Source: Bacteroidota bacterium (lineage in GTDB: Bacteria; Bacteroidota; Bacteroidia; B-17B0; Aurantibacillaceae). Taken from it: 64,000 nucleotides of DNA. This document shows positions 45,924-53,711 of this stretch, in pieces (position 1 is the stretch's first letter; every line of letters starts with the position of its first letter). The translations under genes and the position numbers were made by a program. The stretch is from positions 1 through 64,000 of the forward strand of contig JAAFIL010000012.1 in assembly GCA_013297775.1 (NCBI GenBank), given 5' to 3'. The notes beneath the pieces are model-generated. The model had not been told where the DNA came from, did no database searches, and saw only the letters and a list, made by a program, of their open reading frames with translations.

Positions 45924-48860
45924 TTAATACCCAAAAATTTCTTGTAAACTTACTTGTTTTACAGGACCCAATTTTTCGAGTACTTTTATATCTATCAATT
46001 CTTTTTTACCTAAAACAGTTGTTGTAACGGGTTTACCTTTCACGTATTGATTGTGAAAGTTTTGTATATCTTCAAATGTAAAATTTTGAACCTTCTCAAA
46101 AATATCTTTGCGAATATCGGTCGTTAAACCAAATTTTAGTGCCGTTTCATAATCAAATAAAATTTGTGATTTATTAATTCGCTCGGCACGTATCTCTTGC
46201 ACTAAACTTTCTTTGGCCGAGTTAAAGGTGGCTTCGGCTTTAGGCATATTGTCCACTAAATTTTTAACGCCATTAATGGCTTCTTCTAGTTTATCGGATT
46301 GCGATCCAATAAAATTAGAATTGATATAGTTCTTACCTGGCTCGCGTGGAGTTGTATAAGCGCCACCTGTTGAGTAAGCCAATGCTTTTGATTCGCGAAG
46401 ATCTTGAAACATGATACTACTCATGCCACCACCAAAGTAATTATTGTATAACGCAATAATTGGCACTAAATTTTTATCGTAAATATGTCCGGTGCTCATG
46501 CGGTTTATTTCTACTTGTTTCATATCGTAATCGGCCATAAACACGGCGTTTTGTAGAGGTTTTTCATCAAATGCATAAGCCGCTGGGATGGGATTAAGTT
46601 TTGAAGGAACTGTATGGTAAGCATTTAATCTGAACGTTGCATCTTCTAAACTTAAAGGGCCGTAGTATAAAACTTTGTGCTCAAACCCAGTTAATAATTT
46701 AATTTTATAGGTAATATCATCAACGCTTATTTTGTTTAATTCTTCGTTACTGGCTTTGTAAGTAAACGGATTTACTGCACCATACCTTGCAAAATAATTT
46801 AACCCGCGGTTAATTAAACGTTTGTTTAATTTATCGTCTTCGCGGTGTTTTAAAATATCGGCCACTAAGTTTTTTAAAGCTGCTTGTTCTACTAAAGGTT
46901 CGTTTAATACTTTTTCAAACAGTCGAATGGCTTTATCGAAGTTATCGCTTAAACCTGTTAGCATTACCCATGTGTTGTCAAAATCATTGAAAACACTAAA
47001 GCTACAGCCTAATTTATAAAACTCTTGCTGCACTTGCGCAGGGCTCATATCTTTAGTACCTAAATACGGTATGTATTCAATAGCAATAGGTAAAATTTTA
47101 TCGTGTTTGCTACCCATGTTAAATTTATAGTACAACTCAAAAATTTTATTTTCGGTATTTTGATTGTAAATAACGGGAATGCCTGATTTGATAGTTGCTT
47201 TAACAATGTCTTTATCATAATCTATAAACCGAGGCGTTAAAGGTGTAGGTTGGGCTTCTACCACTTTTTTCAAAAACGGCGATTCGTTTTCGCGATCCAC
47301 TTCAACGGCAGTAATGCTTGGCTTTTCAACTTTTTGTACGCTTTTATCTTCGCCTACACGCTTATAAACGACTACATAATTGTTTTCGTTAAAATTACGA
47401 TTAGCAAAATCAACCAACTCTTGTTTCGTAATTTTAGAGAGGCGTTCAATGGCGTCGCTTTGTTGTTGCCATTTCACTTCATTGATAAAAGCATCTAACA
47501 TCACTCCTCCACGCGCTCGGTTATCTTCTAACTCACGCGTTTTATTTAATTTCAGATCGGTAATAACGGCTTGGATTAACCAGTCTTCAATTTGTCCTTT
47601 TTTAATTTTATCTACTTCGTTGTAAATTAATTTTTCAACCTCTTCTAAACTTTGTCCTTCCTTGGGGTCGCCGCCTAAAGTAAAAAACGAATAATCTTTT
47701 AAAACATATACCCCTCCGTTAGAGCCCAATACTTTTTGAGCTTGATTCAAATTAATGTCCATTAAACCTGCTTTGCCGTTAGACAATAGCAAGGCCATTA
47801 AACCAGCTAACTCTGCATCGCGCGTGCCTGCCCCTTCTATGCGCCAGGCTAAGCCAACCGACGCGGCATCTGGACCAATTACTTCTTTCACTACTTTTTG
47901 AGTAATGGGATCTTCCTTTTGAAATTTATACGTTTCAACAGGCTTTGCTTTAAAGGTGCCAAAGTTTTTTTCGATGTCAACAATTACTTTGTCTGGATCA
48001 AAATCGCCACTCATAATAATGGCCATGTTATTTGGCACGTAGTATTTATTATAATACTTATTAATTTCCTTCATCGAAGGATTTTTTAAATGCTCAATAG
48101 TGCCAATGGTAGTTTGTGTACCATAAGTATGTTTTTTAAACAAGCCTGCAAAAGCAGCTTCAAACATTTTATTTTGATCGTTATCTAAGCCACGGTTTTT
48201 TTCTTCGTAAACCGCTTCCAATTCTGTGTGAAACAAACGTAAGATAGGTTTACGAAAACGCTCGGCTTCTACTTTTAACCAAGTTTCAATTTGATTGGAA
48301 GGGATATCGTTTACATAAACCGTTTGGTCGAATGAGGTGAACGCATTGGTACCTTGTGCACCAAGGTTACCCGTCATTTTATCGTATTCGTTAGCAATGG
48401 CATATTTAGCGGCCACACCACTAATGCTATCTATTTGATGGTAAATCTTTTTACGCTGCGCCTCGTCTTTTGTAGCGCGGTAAACTTCGTATAAGTTTTC
48501 AATCTTTTTTATTTCAATGTTTTCTTTTGCGAAATCTTTGGTGCCATATTGATCGGTGCCTTTAAATACCATGTGTTCTAAATAATGTGCCAAGCCTGTT
48601 GCCTCGGCTGGGTCGTTTTTACTACCAGCTCTTACTGCAATATACGTTTGAACCCGCGGTGCATTTTTATACACCGATAAATAGACCTTCATCCCATTTT
48701 TAAGGGTGTAAATACGTGTTTTCATGGGGTCGTTTAACGCATACTCGTAATTGAGCGATGATTTTTTAGGCCCATCGAGCGTTTTTTTTGCTGGTGCTTT
48801 GTTTTGCGCACTTAGGGTTAATGCCGCTAGAAGAGCCGCACTAATGAAGAGGTGTTTCAT
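45924..48860 (-). CDS. M16 family zinc metalloprotease (pitrilysin type), exported
   Basis: This 978-residue exported insulinase-fold peptidase has a signal peptide (MKHLFISAALLAALTLSA). The N-terminal M16 domain carries the inverted zinc motif HYLEH in GLAHYLEHMVFKG near residue 92, with a downstream Glu ligand in ELEAVYEEKNR. Further M16 and M16_C domains form the second half (ESKALAYSTGGAYTTPRE near 830), so both clamshell halves lie on one chain. Substrates are probably periplasmic or imported peptides. It begins 18 bp after the tau-frame stop of dnaX on the same strand, so cotranscription is possible. Confidence 0.92.
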   Translation of the reverse strand: MKHLFISAALLAALTLSAQNKAPAKKTLDGPKKSSLNYEYALNDPMKTRIYTLKNGMKVYLSVYKNAPRVQTYIAVRAGSKNDPAEATGLAHYLEHMVFKGTDQYGTKDFAKENIEIKKIENLYEVYRATKDEAQRKKIYHQIDSISGVAAKYAIANEYDKMTGNLGAQGTNAFTSFDQTVYVNDIPSNQIETWLKVEAERFRKPILRLFHTELEAVYEEKNRGLDNDQNKMFEAAFAGLFKKHTYGTQTTIGTIEHLKNPSMKEINKYYNKYYVPNNMAIIMSGDFDPDKVIVDIEKNFGTFKAKPVETYKFQKEDPITQKVVKEVIGPDAASVGLAWRIEGAGTRDAELAGLMALLLSNGKAGLMDINLNQAQKVLGSNGGVYVLKDYSFFTLGGDPKEGQSLEEVEKLIYNEVDKIKKGQIEDWLIQAVITDLKLNKTRELEDNRARGGVMLDAFINEVKWQQQSDAIERLSKITKQELVDFANRNFNENNYVVVYKRVGEDKSVQKVEKPSITAVEVDRENESPFLKKVVEAQPTPLTPRFIDYDKDIVKATIKSGIPVIYNQNTENKIFELYYKFNMGSKHDKILPIAIEYIPYLGTKDMSPAQVQQEFYKLGCSFSVFNDFDNTWVMLTGLSDNFDKAIRLFEKVLNEPLVEQAALKNLVADILKHREDDKLNKRLINRGLNYFARYGAVNPFTYKASNEELNKISVDDITYKIKLLTGFEHKVLYYGPLSLEDATFRLNAYHTVPSKLNPIPAAYAFDEKPLQNAVFMADYDMKQVEINRMSTGHIYDKNLVPIIALYNNYFGGGMSSIMFQDLRESKALAYSTGGAYTTPREPGKNYINSNFIGSQSDKLEEAINGVKNLVDNMPKAEATFNSAKESLVQEIRAERINKSQILFDYETALKFGLTTDIRKDIFEKVQNFTFEDIQNFHNQYVKGKPVTTTVLGKKELIDIKVLEKLGPVKQVSLQEIFGY

Positions 48861-48878
48861 GTGTTAGGATATTTAGTT

Positions 48879-50590
48879 TTAATAATCAATTTCTAAATCA
48901 AATCGTTTTTTTAATTCGAGCAGAGCTGGGTATTTTTCAGCAAGTTGTTTAAACTTATCCGATGGCTTAAAAGCCTTTACTGCCGTTTCTGCTTCCGAAA
49001 TTTTGACGCTTAAAGTTAAGGTATTATTTTGTATCGTTTTACGAACTTCATCTAAAAAATCTTGTTTAACCGTTTGTAATTTTTCGTTTTGGGCTTCGTT
49101 GGTAAGGGTTAGTTGAACTTCTGTTTCGTTGAGCATGATAATGTTACACGTGGTTAAACTGACGTGTAGCATACGGTTACCCAGTTGCAATTGTTCGGCA
49201 GCATAATTGGCAATGGCTTCTTTTACCGAATCGAGCGTAAATGGTTTATTTTGAACTACCACATTTTCGCTAACAACGGGTGTTGCTGCGGTTGGATCGG
49301 ATGTACTTAAAGTTCCGTTTTGAGCCTCGTTTAAACTAAATTGCGATTTTAATTTTAATTGTTCGAAGGGTATAACGGGTTTTTCGGCTAGTTTAACACT
49401 CGGCTCCTGTAAAGCAGTTACTTTAGTGAGCGTTGGTGCAGAAGCCGTTTCGGAATCGTTAGTTACGAACTCATCTTTTTTTTTTCCGCATCGGCCGATG
49501 TGGTAAGGAATGTCATTTGCATTAAGGCCATTTCGATCAGCAGCCGTTGGTTTTTGGCACTTTTAAAGTTAACATCGGTTTTACTAATCAGCGAAAGCGA
49601 TTTCAATAGAAATTGTAAAGAACACACTTGGGCTTGTTGCGCATAGCGTTGTTTTAAGGTATCGCTAATTTCGAGTAAAGCCACCGTTTGCGGGTCTTTG
49701 CTTACCAACACATTGCGCAGGTGCTCGCCCAAGCCAATAATAAAATTATGAGCATCGAATCCTTTTTTTAAAATGTCGTCGAAGGTGAGCATAATTTCGG
49801 GCAGGGCTTGCTGCAAAAACGCATCCGTTATTTTGAAATAATAATCGTAGTCTAAAACGTGTAAATTTTCTACAACTTGTTTATAAGTTAAGTGATTGCC
49901 CGTGAAGGCAACCATTTGATCGAAAATTGAACACGCATCGCGCAAGCCACCGTCGGCTTTTTGCGCAATGACATGCAAGGCTTCGGCTTCAAAACTTACC
50001 GATTCGTTTTTAGCCATATAAGCTAAATGCCCACTTATATCTTCGGTTTTAATGCGATTAAAATTAAAAACCTGACAGCGTGATAAAATAGTGGGAATAA
50101 TTTTATGTTTTTCGGTGGTAGCCAAAATAAATTTGGCGTGTTTAGGCGGTTCTTCAAGAGTTTTTAAAAACGCATTAAAGGCTGCCGTGCTAAGCATGTG
50201 TACCTCATCAATGATATAAACTTTGTACTCGCCTAATTGCGGCGCAAAGCGAACTTGATCTACTAAATTACGAATGTCTTCAACCGAGTTATTACTGGCC
50301 GCATCCAATTCGTAAACATTTAGCGAAGCCCCTGAGTTAAAAGATACACACGACTCGCAGTGGTCGCATGCCTCGCCCTTATCGCTAATGTTAAAGCAGT
50401 TAATGGTTTTAGCAAAAATACGTGCGCAAGTGGTTTTACCAACCCCGCGTGGCCCGCAAAACAAATAGGCTTGTGCCAGTTGTTTGTTGGTGATGGCGTT
50501 TTTCAAGGTATTGGTAATATGGCTTTGCCCAACAACTGTGTTAAAATGTTGAGGTCTGTACTTACGCGCCGATACAATGAAATTTTGCAT
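48879..50590 (-). CDS. dnaX: DNA polymerase III tau-like product, made by -1 frameshift in dnaX
   Basis: Reading the first 372 codons in one frame and then shifting by -1 within the A10 run (plus strand 49,476-49,485) gives a continuous 570-residue protein ending in RFDLEIDY. The extra region has a low-complexity linker and a C-terminal domain (FTLDSVKEAIANYAAEQLQL, ending LLELKKRFDLEIDY) like the tau tail that contacts polymerase alpha or DnaB. The 49,263-49,462 stretch has no stop in this frame, which is not expected by chance. Whether the shift occurs by ribosome slippage, by transcript slippage, or is an error in homopolymer length cannot be told from sequence alone. Confidence 0.75.
49463..50590 (-). 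CDS. dnaX: DNA polymerase III subunit gamma (zero-frame dnaX product)
   Basis: This is the clamp-loader ATPase. The 375-residue protein has Walker A GPRGVGKTT, a zinc-binding set of cysteines (CFNISDKGEACDHCESC), Walker B YKVYIIDEVHML and the sensor segments TTEKHKIIPTILSRC and GGLRDACSIFDQM, followed by the clamp-loader domain III. It ends AEKKKMSS immediately after the A10 run, so the stop follows an A AAA AAG heptamer by three codons. This short product corresponds to the gamma form of E. coli; there the longer tau is the zero-frame product and gamma arises by frameshift, whereas here the zero frame is the short one. Confidence 0.92.
   Translation of the reverse strand: MQNFIVSARKYRPQHFNTVVGQSHITNTLKNAITNKQLAQAYLFCGPRGVGKTTCARIFAKTINCFNISDKGEACDHCESCVSFNSGASLNVYELDAASNNSVEDIRNLVDQVRFAPQLGEYKVYIIDEVHMLSTAAFNAFLKTLEEPPKHAKFILATTEKHKIIPTILSRCQVFNFNRIKTEDISGHLAYMAKNESVSFEAEALHVIAQKADGGLRDACSIFDQMVAFTGNHLTYKQVVENLHVLDYDYYFKITDAFLQQALPEIMLTFDDILKKGFDAHNFIIGLGEHLRNVLVSKDPQTVALLEISDTLKQRYAQQAQVCSLQFLLKSLSLISKTDVNFKSAKNQRLLIEMALMQMTFLTTSADAEKKKMSS
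49476..49500 (-). promoter_or_regulatory. Slippery A10 site with upstream palindrome in dnaX
   Basis: The minus strand reads CATCGGCCGATG (a perfect 12-bp palindrome, 49,489-49,500), three bases, then ten A residues and G. In the zero frame the codons are GAA AAA AAA AAG, which contain the classical -1 heptamer A AAA AAG; a run of ten A can also cause transcript slippage. A small downstream hairpin (TCGT/ACGA) is weak. Confidence 0.65.
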
Positions 50591-50702
50591 AATAGGCTTT
50601 AAAATTACAACTATTAATTTGGTAAACCCAAGTAAAATCCTGCAAAAAAAAGGTTAAATTATGAACGGAATGTGAATAAACTAATTCGCAAACCTTATTT
50701 TT

Positions 50703-51404
50703 ATGGCGTTGAAACGTTTAACATTAATTGGATGCTTAGTACTAAAAACTTTCTGTTTTAGTGCGCAAAGTTTGCCTTGGAGTGGCAAGGTGGTCGAAGG
50801 TGATAGCACTACTCTTATGCCTTACGTTTACATCATCAACAAAACTACAGGCAATGGTGCCATGAGCGATGAGGCGGGCAAGTTTAGTATTTATGCCAGC
50901 GAAGCCGATACTTTAATTTGTTCGTTTGTAGGCCACTCTAAATTGTTTGTGCAGGTTAAGAACGTTAAAGCAAGTTTGGCGGGGCAATTGCTGGTGGTAA
51001 TGAAAACCATTCCTATTAAACTGCAACCCGTGGTGGTTACGGCGTTTAAAATTAAGCCTTACGAACGCGAGTACATGAATAAAATCATTGACGAGTCAAA
51101 AATAAAACCAATTAATGCTATCCAAAGTCCTATCACGGCTTTGTATATGCAGTTTAGTCGCGAGGGAAAACAAATACGCAAACTTGCTAAAATATTTGAA
51201 GATTTATTGGTTGAAGAGCAAGTGCTAAAAAAGTTTAATCCCGAAATTTTACGCAAATTAACAGGCGATGAAAAAATTAATTTCGATGTGTTTCGGCGTT
51301 ATTGTTTTGAAGTGAGCAACGATTTTATTTTAAACCACGATGGGGTAGAATTGTATGGAAAAATAATGGATTGCTATAAACGTTGGAAGCGAGAAGGACG
51401 TTAA
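50703..51404 (+). CDS. Exported protein with CarboxypepD_reg-like domain
   Basis: This 233-residue protein has a signal peptide (MALKRLTLIGCLVLKTFCFSA) and a carboxypeptidase-regulatory-like beta-sandwich over about 25-115 (GKVVEGDSTTLMPYVYIINK, MSDEAGKFSIYA, FVGHSKLFVQ). The remaining 115 residues are helical and charged (FEDLLVEEQVLKKFN, FDVFRRYCFEVSND) and have no named family. Unlike TonB receptors with the same N-terminal domain it has no barrel. It is divergent from dnaX and stands alone. Function unknown. Confidence 0.8.
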   Translation: MALKRLTLIGCLVLKTFCFSAQSLPWSGKVVEGDSTTLMPYVYIINKTTGNGAMSDEAGKFSIYASEADTLICSFVGHSKLFVQVKNVKASLAGQLLVVMKTIPIKLQPVVVTAFKIKPYEREYMNKIIDESKIKPINAIQSPITALYMQFSREGKQIRKLAKIFEDLLVEEQVLKKFNPEILRKLTGDEKINFDVFRRYCFEVSNDFILNHDGVELYGKIMDCYKRWKREGR

Positions 51405-51471
51405 TTTTTTCGCAAATGGAGAAAGGTTGTGCGAAGCGACTGATTTTAAGCTATATTTGGTAAATAAAAAC

Positions 51472-51501
51472 TTGCAAATAATAAAAAAATGCCTACTTTT
51501 G
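51472..51501 (+). promoter_or_regulatory. Bacteroidota promoter for yceD-rpmF
   Basis: A TTG at 51,472-51,474 and, 19 bp later, TACTTTTG at 51,494-51,501, an exact TAnnTTTG. The yceD ATG begins at 51,520. Confidence 0.75.
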
Positions 51502-51519
51502 TAGCCCTTTTTAAGGATT

Positions 51520-52053
51520 ATGGGAAAAAAGGAATATATTATCCAGTTTTCCGGATTAGAAGTCGGTAAGCATGAATATCAATTCAAGATTACAGACACG
51601 TTCTTTGAACAGTTTGAAGATAGTGAAATTGCACGAGCCAATTTATTGGTAGATGCAACGCTTGTTAAGCAAAATTACCTCATGCAGTTGCTGTTTACCA
51701 TCGAAGGAACGGTGGGCGTTGCCTGCGACCGATGTTTGAAAGACTTTGATTTTCCAGTTGAAATAGCGGAAAAATTAGTCATAAAACATGGTAATCCTGC
51801 CGAAAGCAACGATGAAATTTTGGTGATACCCGAGGGAGCCGCCGAAATTCAATTATCGCACTATTTATATGAATACATTATGGTATCTATACCTGCACGG
51901 CGTGTGCCTTGCGAGTTAGACAAAGACCAATTTATATGTGATACAGAAACATTAAATCGGTTGAACCAAATCAGCACCTCTGAAGAACGTTCGGATGAGG
52001 AAACAAACCCTTTGTGGGTACAATTAAATAAATTAAAGCATAATAAAAATTAA
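51520..52053 (+). CDS. YceD/DUF177 family protein
   Basis: This 177-residue protein is usually encoded next to rpmF, as here (12-bp gap). The conserved features are the CxxC of GVACDRCLKDFDF, the middle LSHYLYEYIMVSIPARRVPCE and a C-terminal segment NPLWVQLNKLKHNKN that resembles the DPRLxxL ending of the family. In E. coli and plants DUF177 proteins are linked to 23S rRNA accumulation. The gene has its own strong promoter. Confidence 0.9.
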   Translation: MGKKEYIIQFSGLEVGKHEYQFKITDTFFEQFEDSEIARANLLVDATLVKQNYLMQLLFTIEGTVGVACDRCLKDFDFPVEIAEKLVIKHGNPAESNDEILVIPEGAAEIQLSHYLYEYIMVSIPARRVPCELDKDQFICDTETLNRLNQISTSEERSDEETNPLWVQLNKLKHNKN

Positions 52054-52065
52054 AAATCAGAAGTC

Positions 52066-52254
52066 ATGCCAAATCCTAAACGAAAACTATCGCGCTCTAG
52101 AAGAGACTCACGTCGTGCCACTTACAAAGCACCTCACATGACCATCTCAAAAGATTCAACAACTGGCGAGGCGCATTTAATGCACCGCGCGCATTGGTTT
52201 GAAGGAAAACTTTACTACAAAGGAAAAGTAGTAATGGAAAAATCGAAGGCTTAA
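52066..52254 (+). CDS. rpmF: 50S ribosomal protein L32
   Basis: This 62-residue basic protein of the large ribosomal subunit opens [19 protein letters not shown], then [20 protein letters not shown], as in all Bacteroidota L32 proteins. The zinc-binding cysteines of other L32 forms are absent, which is normal for the C-minus form. It follows yceD by 12 bp and is closed by a strong terminator at 52,280. The fabH gene that commonly follows rpmF ahead of accB-accC in Bacteroidota is missing here. Confidence 0.95.
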   Translation: MPNPKRKLSRSRRDSRRATYKAPHMTISKDSTTGEAHLMHRAHWFEGKLYYKGKVVMEKSKA

Positions 52255-52279
52255 TTAATCTACTTTTTTACCCATCTCT

Positions 52280-52305
52280 ACCGATGTTTACGCATCGGTT
52301 TTTTT
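52280..52305 (+). terminator. Rho-independent terminator after rpmF
   Basis: ACCGATG and CATCGGT form a 7-bp stem with a six-base loop, followed by a run of seven T. It lies 26 nt after the rpmF stop. Confidence 0.88.
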
Positions 52306-52425
52306 ATAAAGTTAATACTTTGTGTTGAGTTGTAAAGAAATTTACTGACACACGTATTATAAGTATAACTAAATAAAAATGGGTTACCATCTTGCTTTTT
52401 AGAAATTATAAAAAGCAACTCGGCT

Positions 52426-52501
52426 CGGGATGTAGCACAGTTGGTAGTGTACCAGTATGGGGTGCTGGGGGTCGCCTGTTCGAGTCAGGTCATCCCGACC
52501 A
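52426..52501 (+). tRNA. tRNA-Pro (anticodon GGG), CCA encoded
   Basis: The acceptor stem is CGGGATG with CATCCCG, discriminator A. The D arm is GCAC/GTGT, the anticodon stem CCAGT/GCTGG with loop ATGGGGT (anticodon GGG, reading CCC and CCU), and the T arm GCCTG TTCGAGT CAGGT. The 3' CCA is present in the DNA (52,499-52,501). The C1-G72 pair and the G-rich anticodon loop are typical of tRNA-Pro. Confidence 0.92.
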
Positions 52502-52506
52502 AACGA

Positions 52507-52541
52507 GAACCGCTGTTACGTGAAGGTAATAGCGGTTTTTT
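52507..52541 (+). terminator. Rho-independent terminator after tRNA-Pro
   Basis: AACCGCTGTTAC and GTAATAGCGGTT form a near-perfect 12-bp stem followed by TTTTT. It starts six bases after the tRNA CCA end. Confidence 0.85.
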
Positions 52542-52555
52542 AATTTTTGGGTTAA

Positions 52556-52902
52556 GCACGCAAAGGCGCAAAGGTCGCAAAGGAAGAACGATGTTAGCGT
52601 TGGTGTAGGATTGGAGATAACATAGGGGCTTTTGCTACTTTTTAAATAAGCTGAGTTGTATAGAATTAGGTTAGGTGGCACGCAAAGGCGCAAAGGTCGC
52701 AAAGGAATAAGGGTGTTAGCGTTGGTGTAGGATTGGAGATAACATAGGGGCTTTTGCTACTTTTTAAATAAGCTGAGTTGTATAGAATTAGGTTAGGTGG
52801 CACGCAAAGGCGCAAAGGTTTCAAAGGAAGAAGGGTGTTAGCATTGGTGTAAGATTGGAGATAAAATAGGGGCTTTCGCTACTTTTTAAATAAGCTGAGT
52901 TG
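52556..52902. repeat. Tandem repeat, about 2.8 units of 122 bp
   Basis: Units start at 52,556, 52,678 and 52,800, exactly 122 bp apart. Each begins GCACGCAAAGGCGCAAAGG and continues with the same GTTAGCGTTGGTGTAGGATT sequence and GCTACTTTTTAAATAAGCTG. The first two are almost identical; the third has several substitutions and ends near 52,902. No coding potential is supported. The remaining intergenic sequence from 52,903 to 53,092 is AT-rich with no feature apart from the accB promoter. Confidence 0.92.
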
Positions 52903-53092
52903 TGTTTTTTATTCTAAAGCAATTCTTTATTGAAACTTGTTATTAGATGTGTGTTTCTATTTTTAAAAAGAGTAAAACGAATGGCTTAATTATTTAGTGA
53001 AAACACAGATTAATTTCAAAGTTTTGAATTAAAACTACACCTTTTTATTAAAAAATCAGAAAAAAAACACTTTTTTTCAAAAAAAATACTGT

Positions 53093-53100
53093 TACTTTTG
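53093..53100 (+). promoter_or_regulatory. -7 promoter element for accB-accC
   Basis: TACTTTTG is an exact TAnnTTTG match, 26 nt before the accB ATG at 53,127. The -33 position holds an A/T run without a clear TTTG. Confidence 0.65.
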
Positions 53101-53126
53101 CCTTCTAACTAAATAAATACTTTACA

Positions 53127-53603
53127 ATGAAACTAAACGAAATTCAAGATCTTATAAAGTTCGTTTCCAAAAGCGGGGTAAGCGAAGTGGAATTGGAAAC
53201 CAAAGAGATTAAAATCGTTATCAGAACGCCCAAAACAGCGGCGCAAGTGCTTATGCAAGCACCAGTTGCTCAGGTGCTTCCTACGCAAGTGGCTCCAGTG
53301 GCAGCAGTAGCTCCGGCGGCAGTTGCAACAACGCCTCCAGCACCCGTAGCCGACGACGCTAAATATATAACTATTAAATCTCCGATGATTGGTACATTTT
53401 ACCGATCGGCGGGTCCTGATAAACCTACCTTTATAAATATTGGCGACGAAATTATACCAGGTAAAACCGTTTGTATCATTGAAGCCATGAAACTGTTTAA
53501 CGAAATTGAAAGCGATGTTAAAGGTAAAATTGTAAAAGTTTTGGTTAACGATGCCTCGCCTGTAGAGTACGACCAACCTTTATTTTTAGTTGATCCTTCG
53601 TAA
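53127..53603 (+). CDS. accB: Biotin carboxyl carrier protein of acetyl-CoA carboxylase
   Basis: The carrier holds the biotin that shuttles CO2 between biotin carboxylase and carboxyltransferase in the first step of fatty acid synthesis. The 158-residue protein has an N-terminal helical part, an Ala/Pro-rich flexible linker (VAPVAAVAPAAVATTPPAP) at about 55-78, and the C-terminal biotinyl domain with EAMKLFNEI; the biotinylated Lys is residue 122. It is followed by accC after 108 bp and is transcribed from the promoter at 53,093. Confidence 0.96.
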   Translation: MKLNEIQDLIKFVSKSGVSEVELETKEIKIVIRTPKTAAQVLMQAPVAQVLPTQVAPVAAVAPAAVATTPPAPVADDAKYITIKSPMIGTFYRSAGPDKPTFINIGDEIIPGKTVCIIEAMKLFNEIESDVKGKIVKVLVNDASPVEYDQPLFLVDPS

Positions 53604-53711
53604 TAAAAATGAGAGCGAAGTGCTTTAGTAATTATTTTATAGAGCGTTTCAAAGCCCACTGTTTACGAACACAAACAGGTGTATTCATTTTAACATTAAA
53701 AATTTCGATCC

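Noticed and set aside
48879-49262. A separate 127-residue gene downstream of dnaX
   Set aside because: Its frame continues without a stop up to the A10 run in dnaX, so it is the tau C-terminal part and not an independent gene.
52556-52902. CRISPR-like array near tRNA-Pro
   Set aside because: The units are 122 bp, contiguous and nearly identical throughout; there are no alternating short repeats and variable spacers and no cas genes in the window.
53133-53576. 147-residue minus-strand frame opposite accB
   Set aside because: It is a shadow of accB, whose biotin motif and promoter establish the plus-strand gene; the product is rich in Cys, Arg and aromatic residues as expected of an antisense reading.
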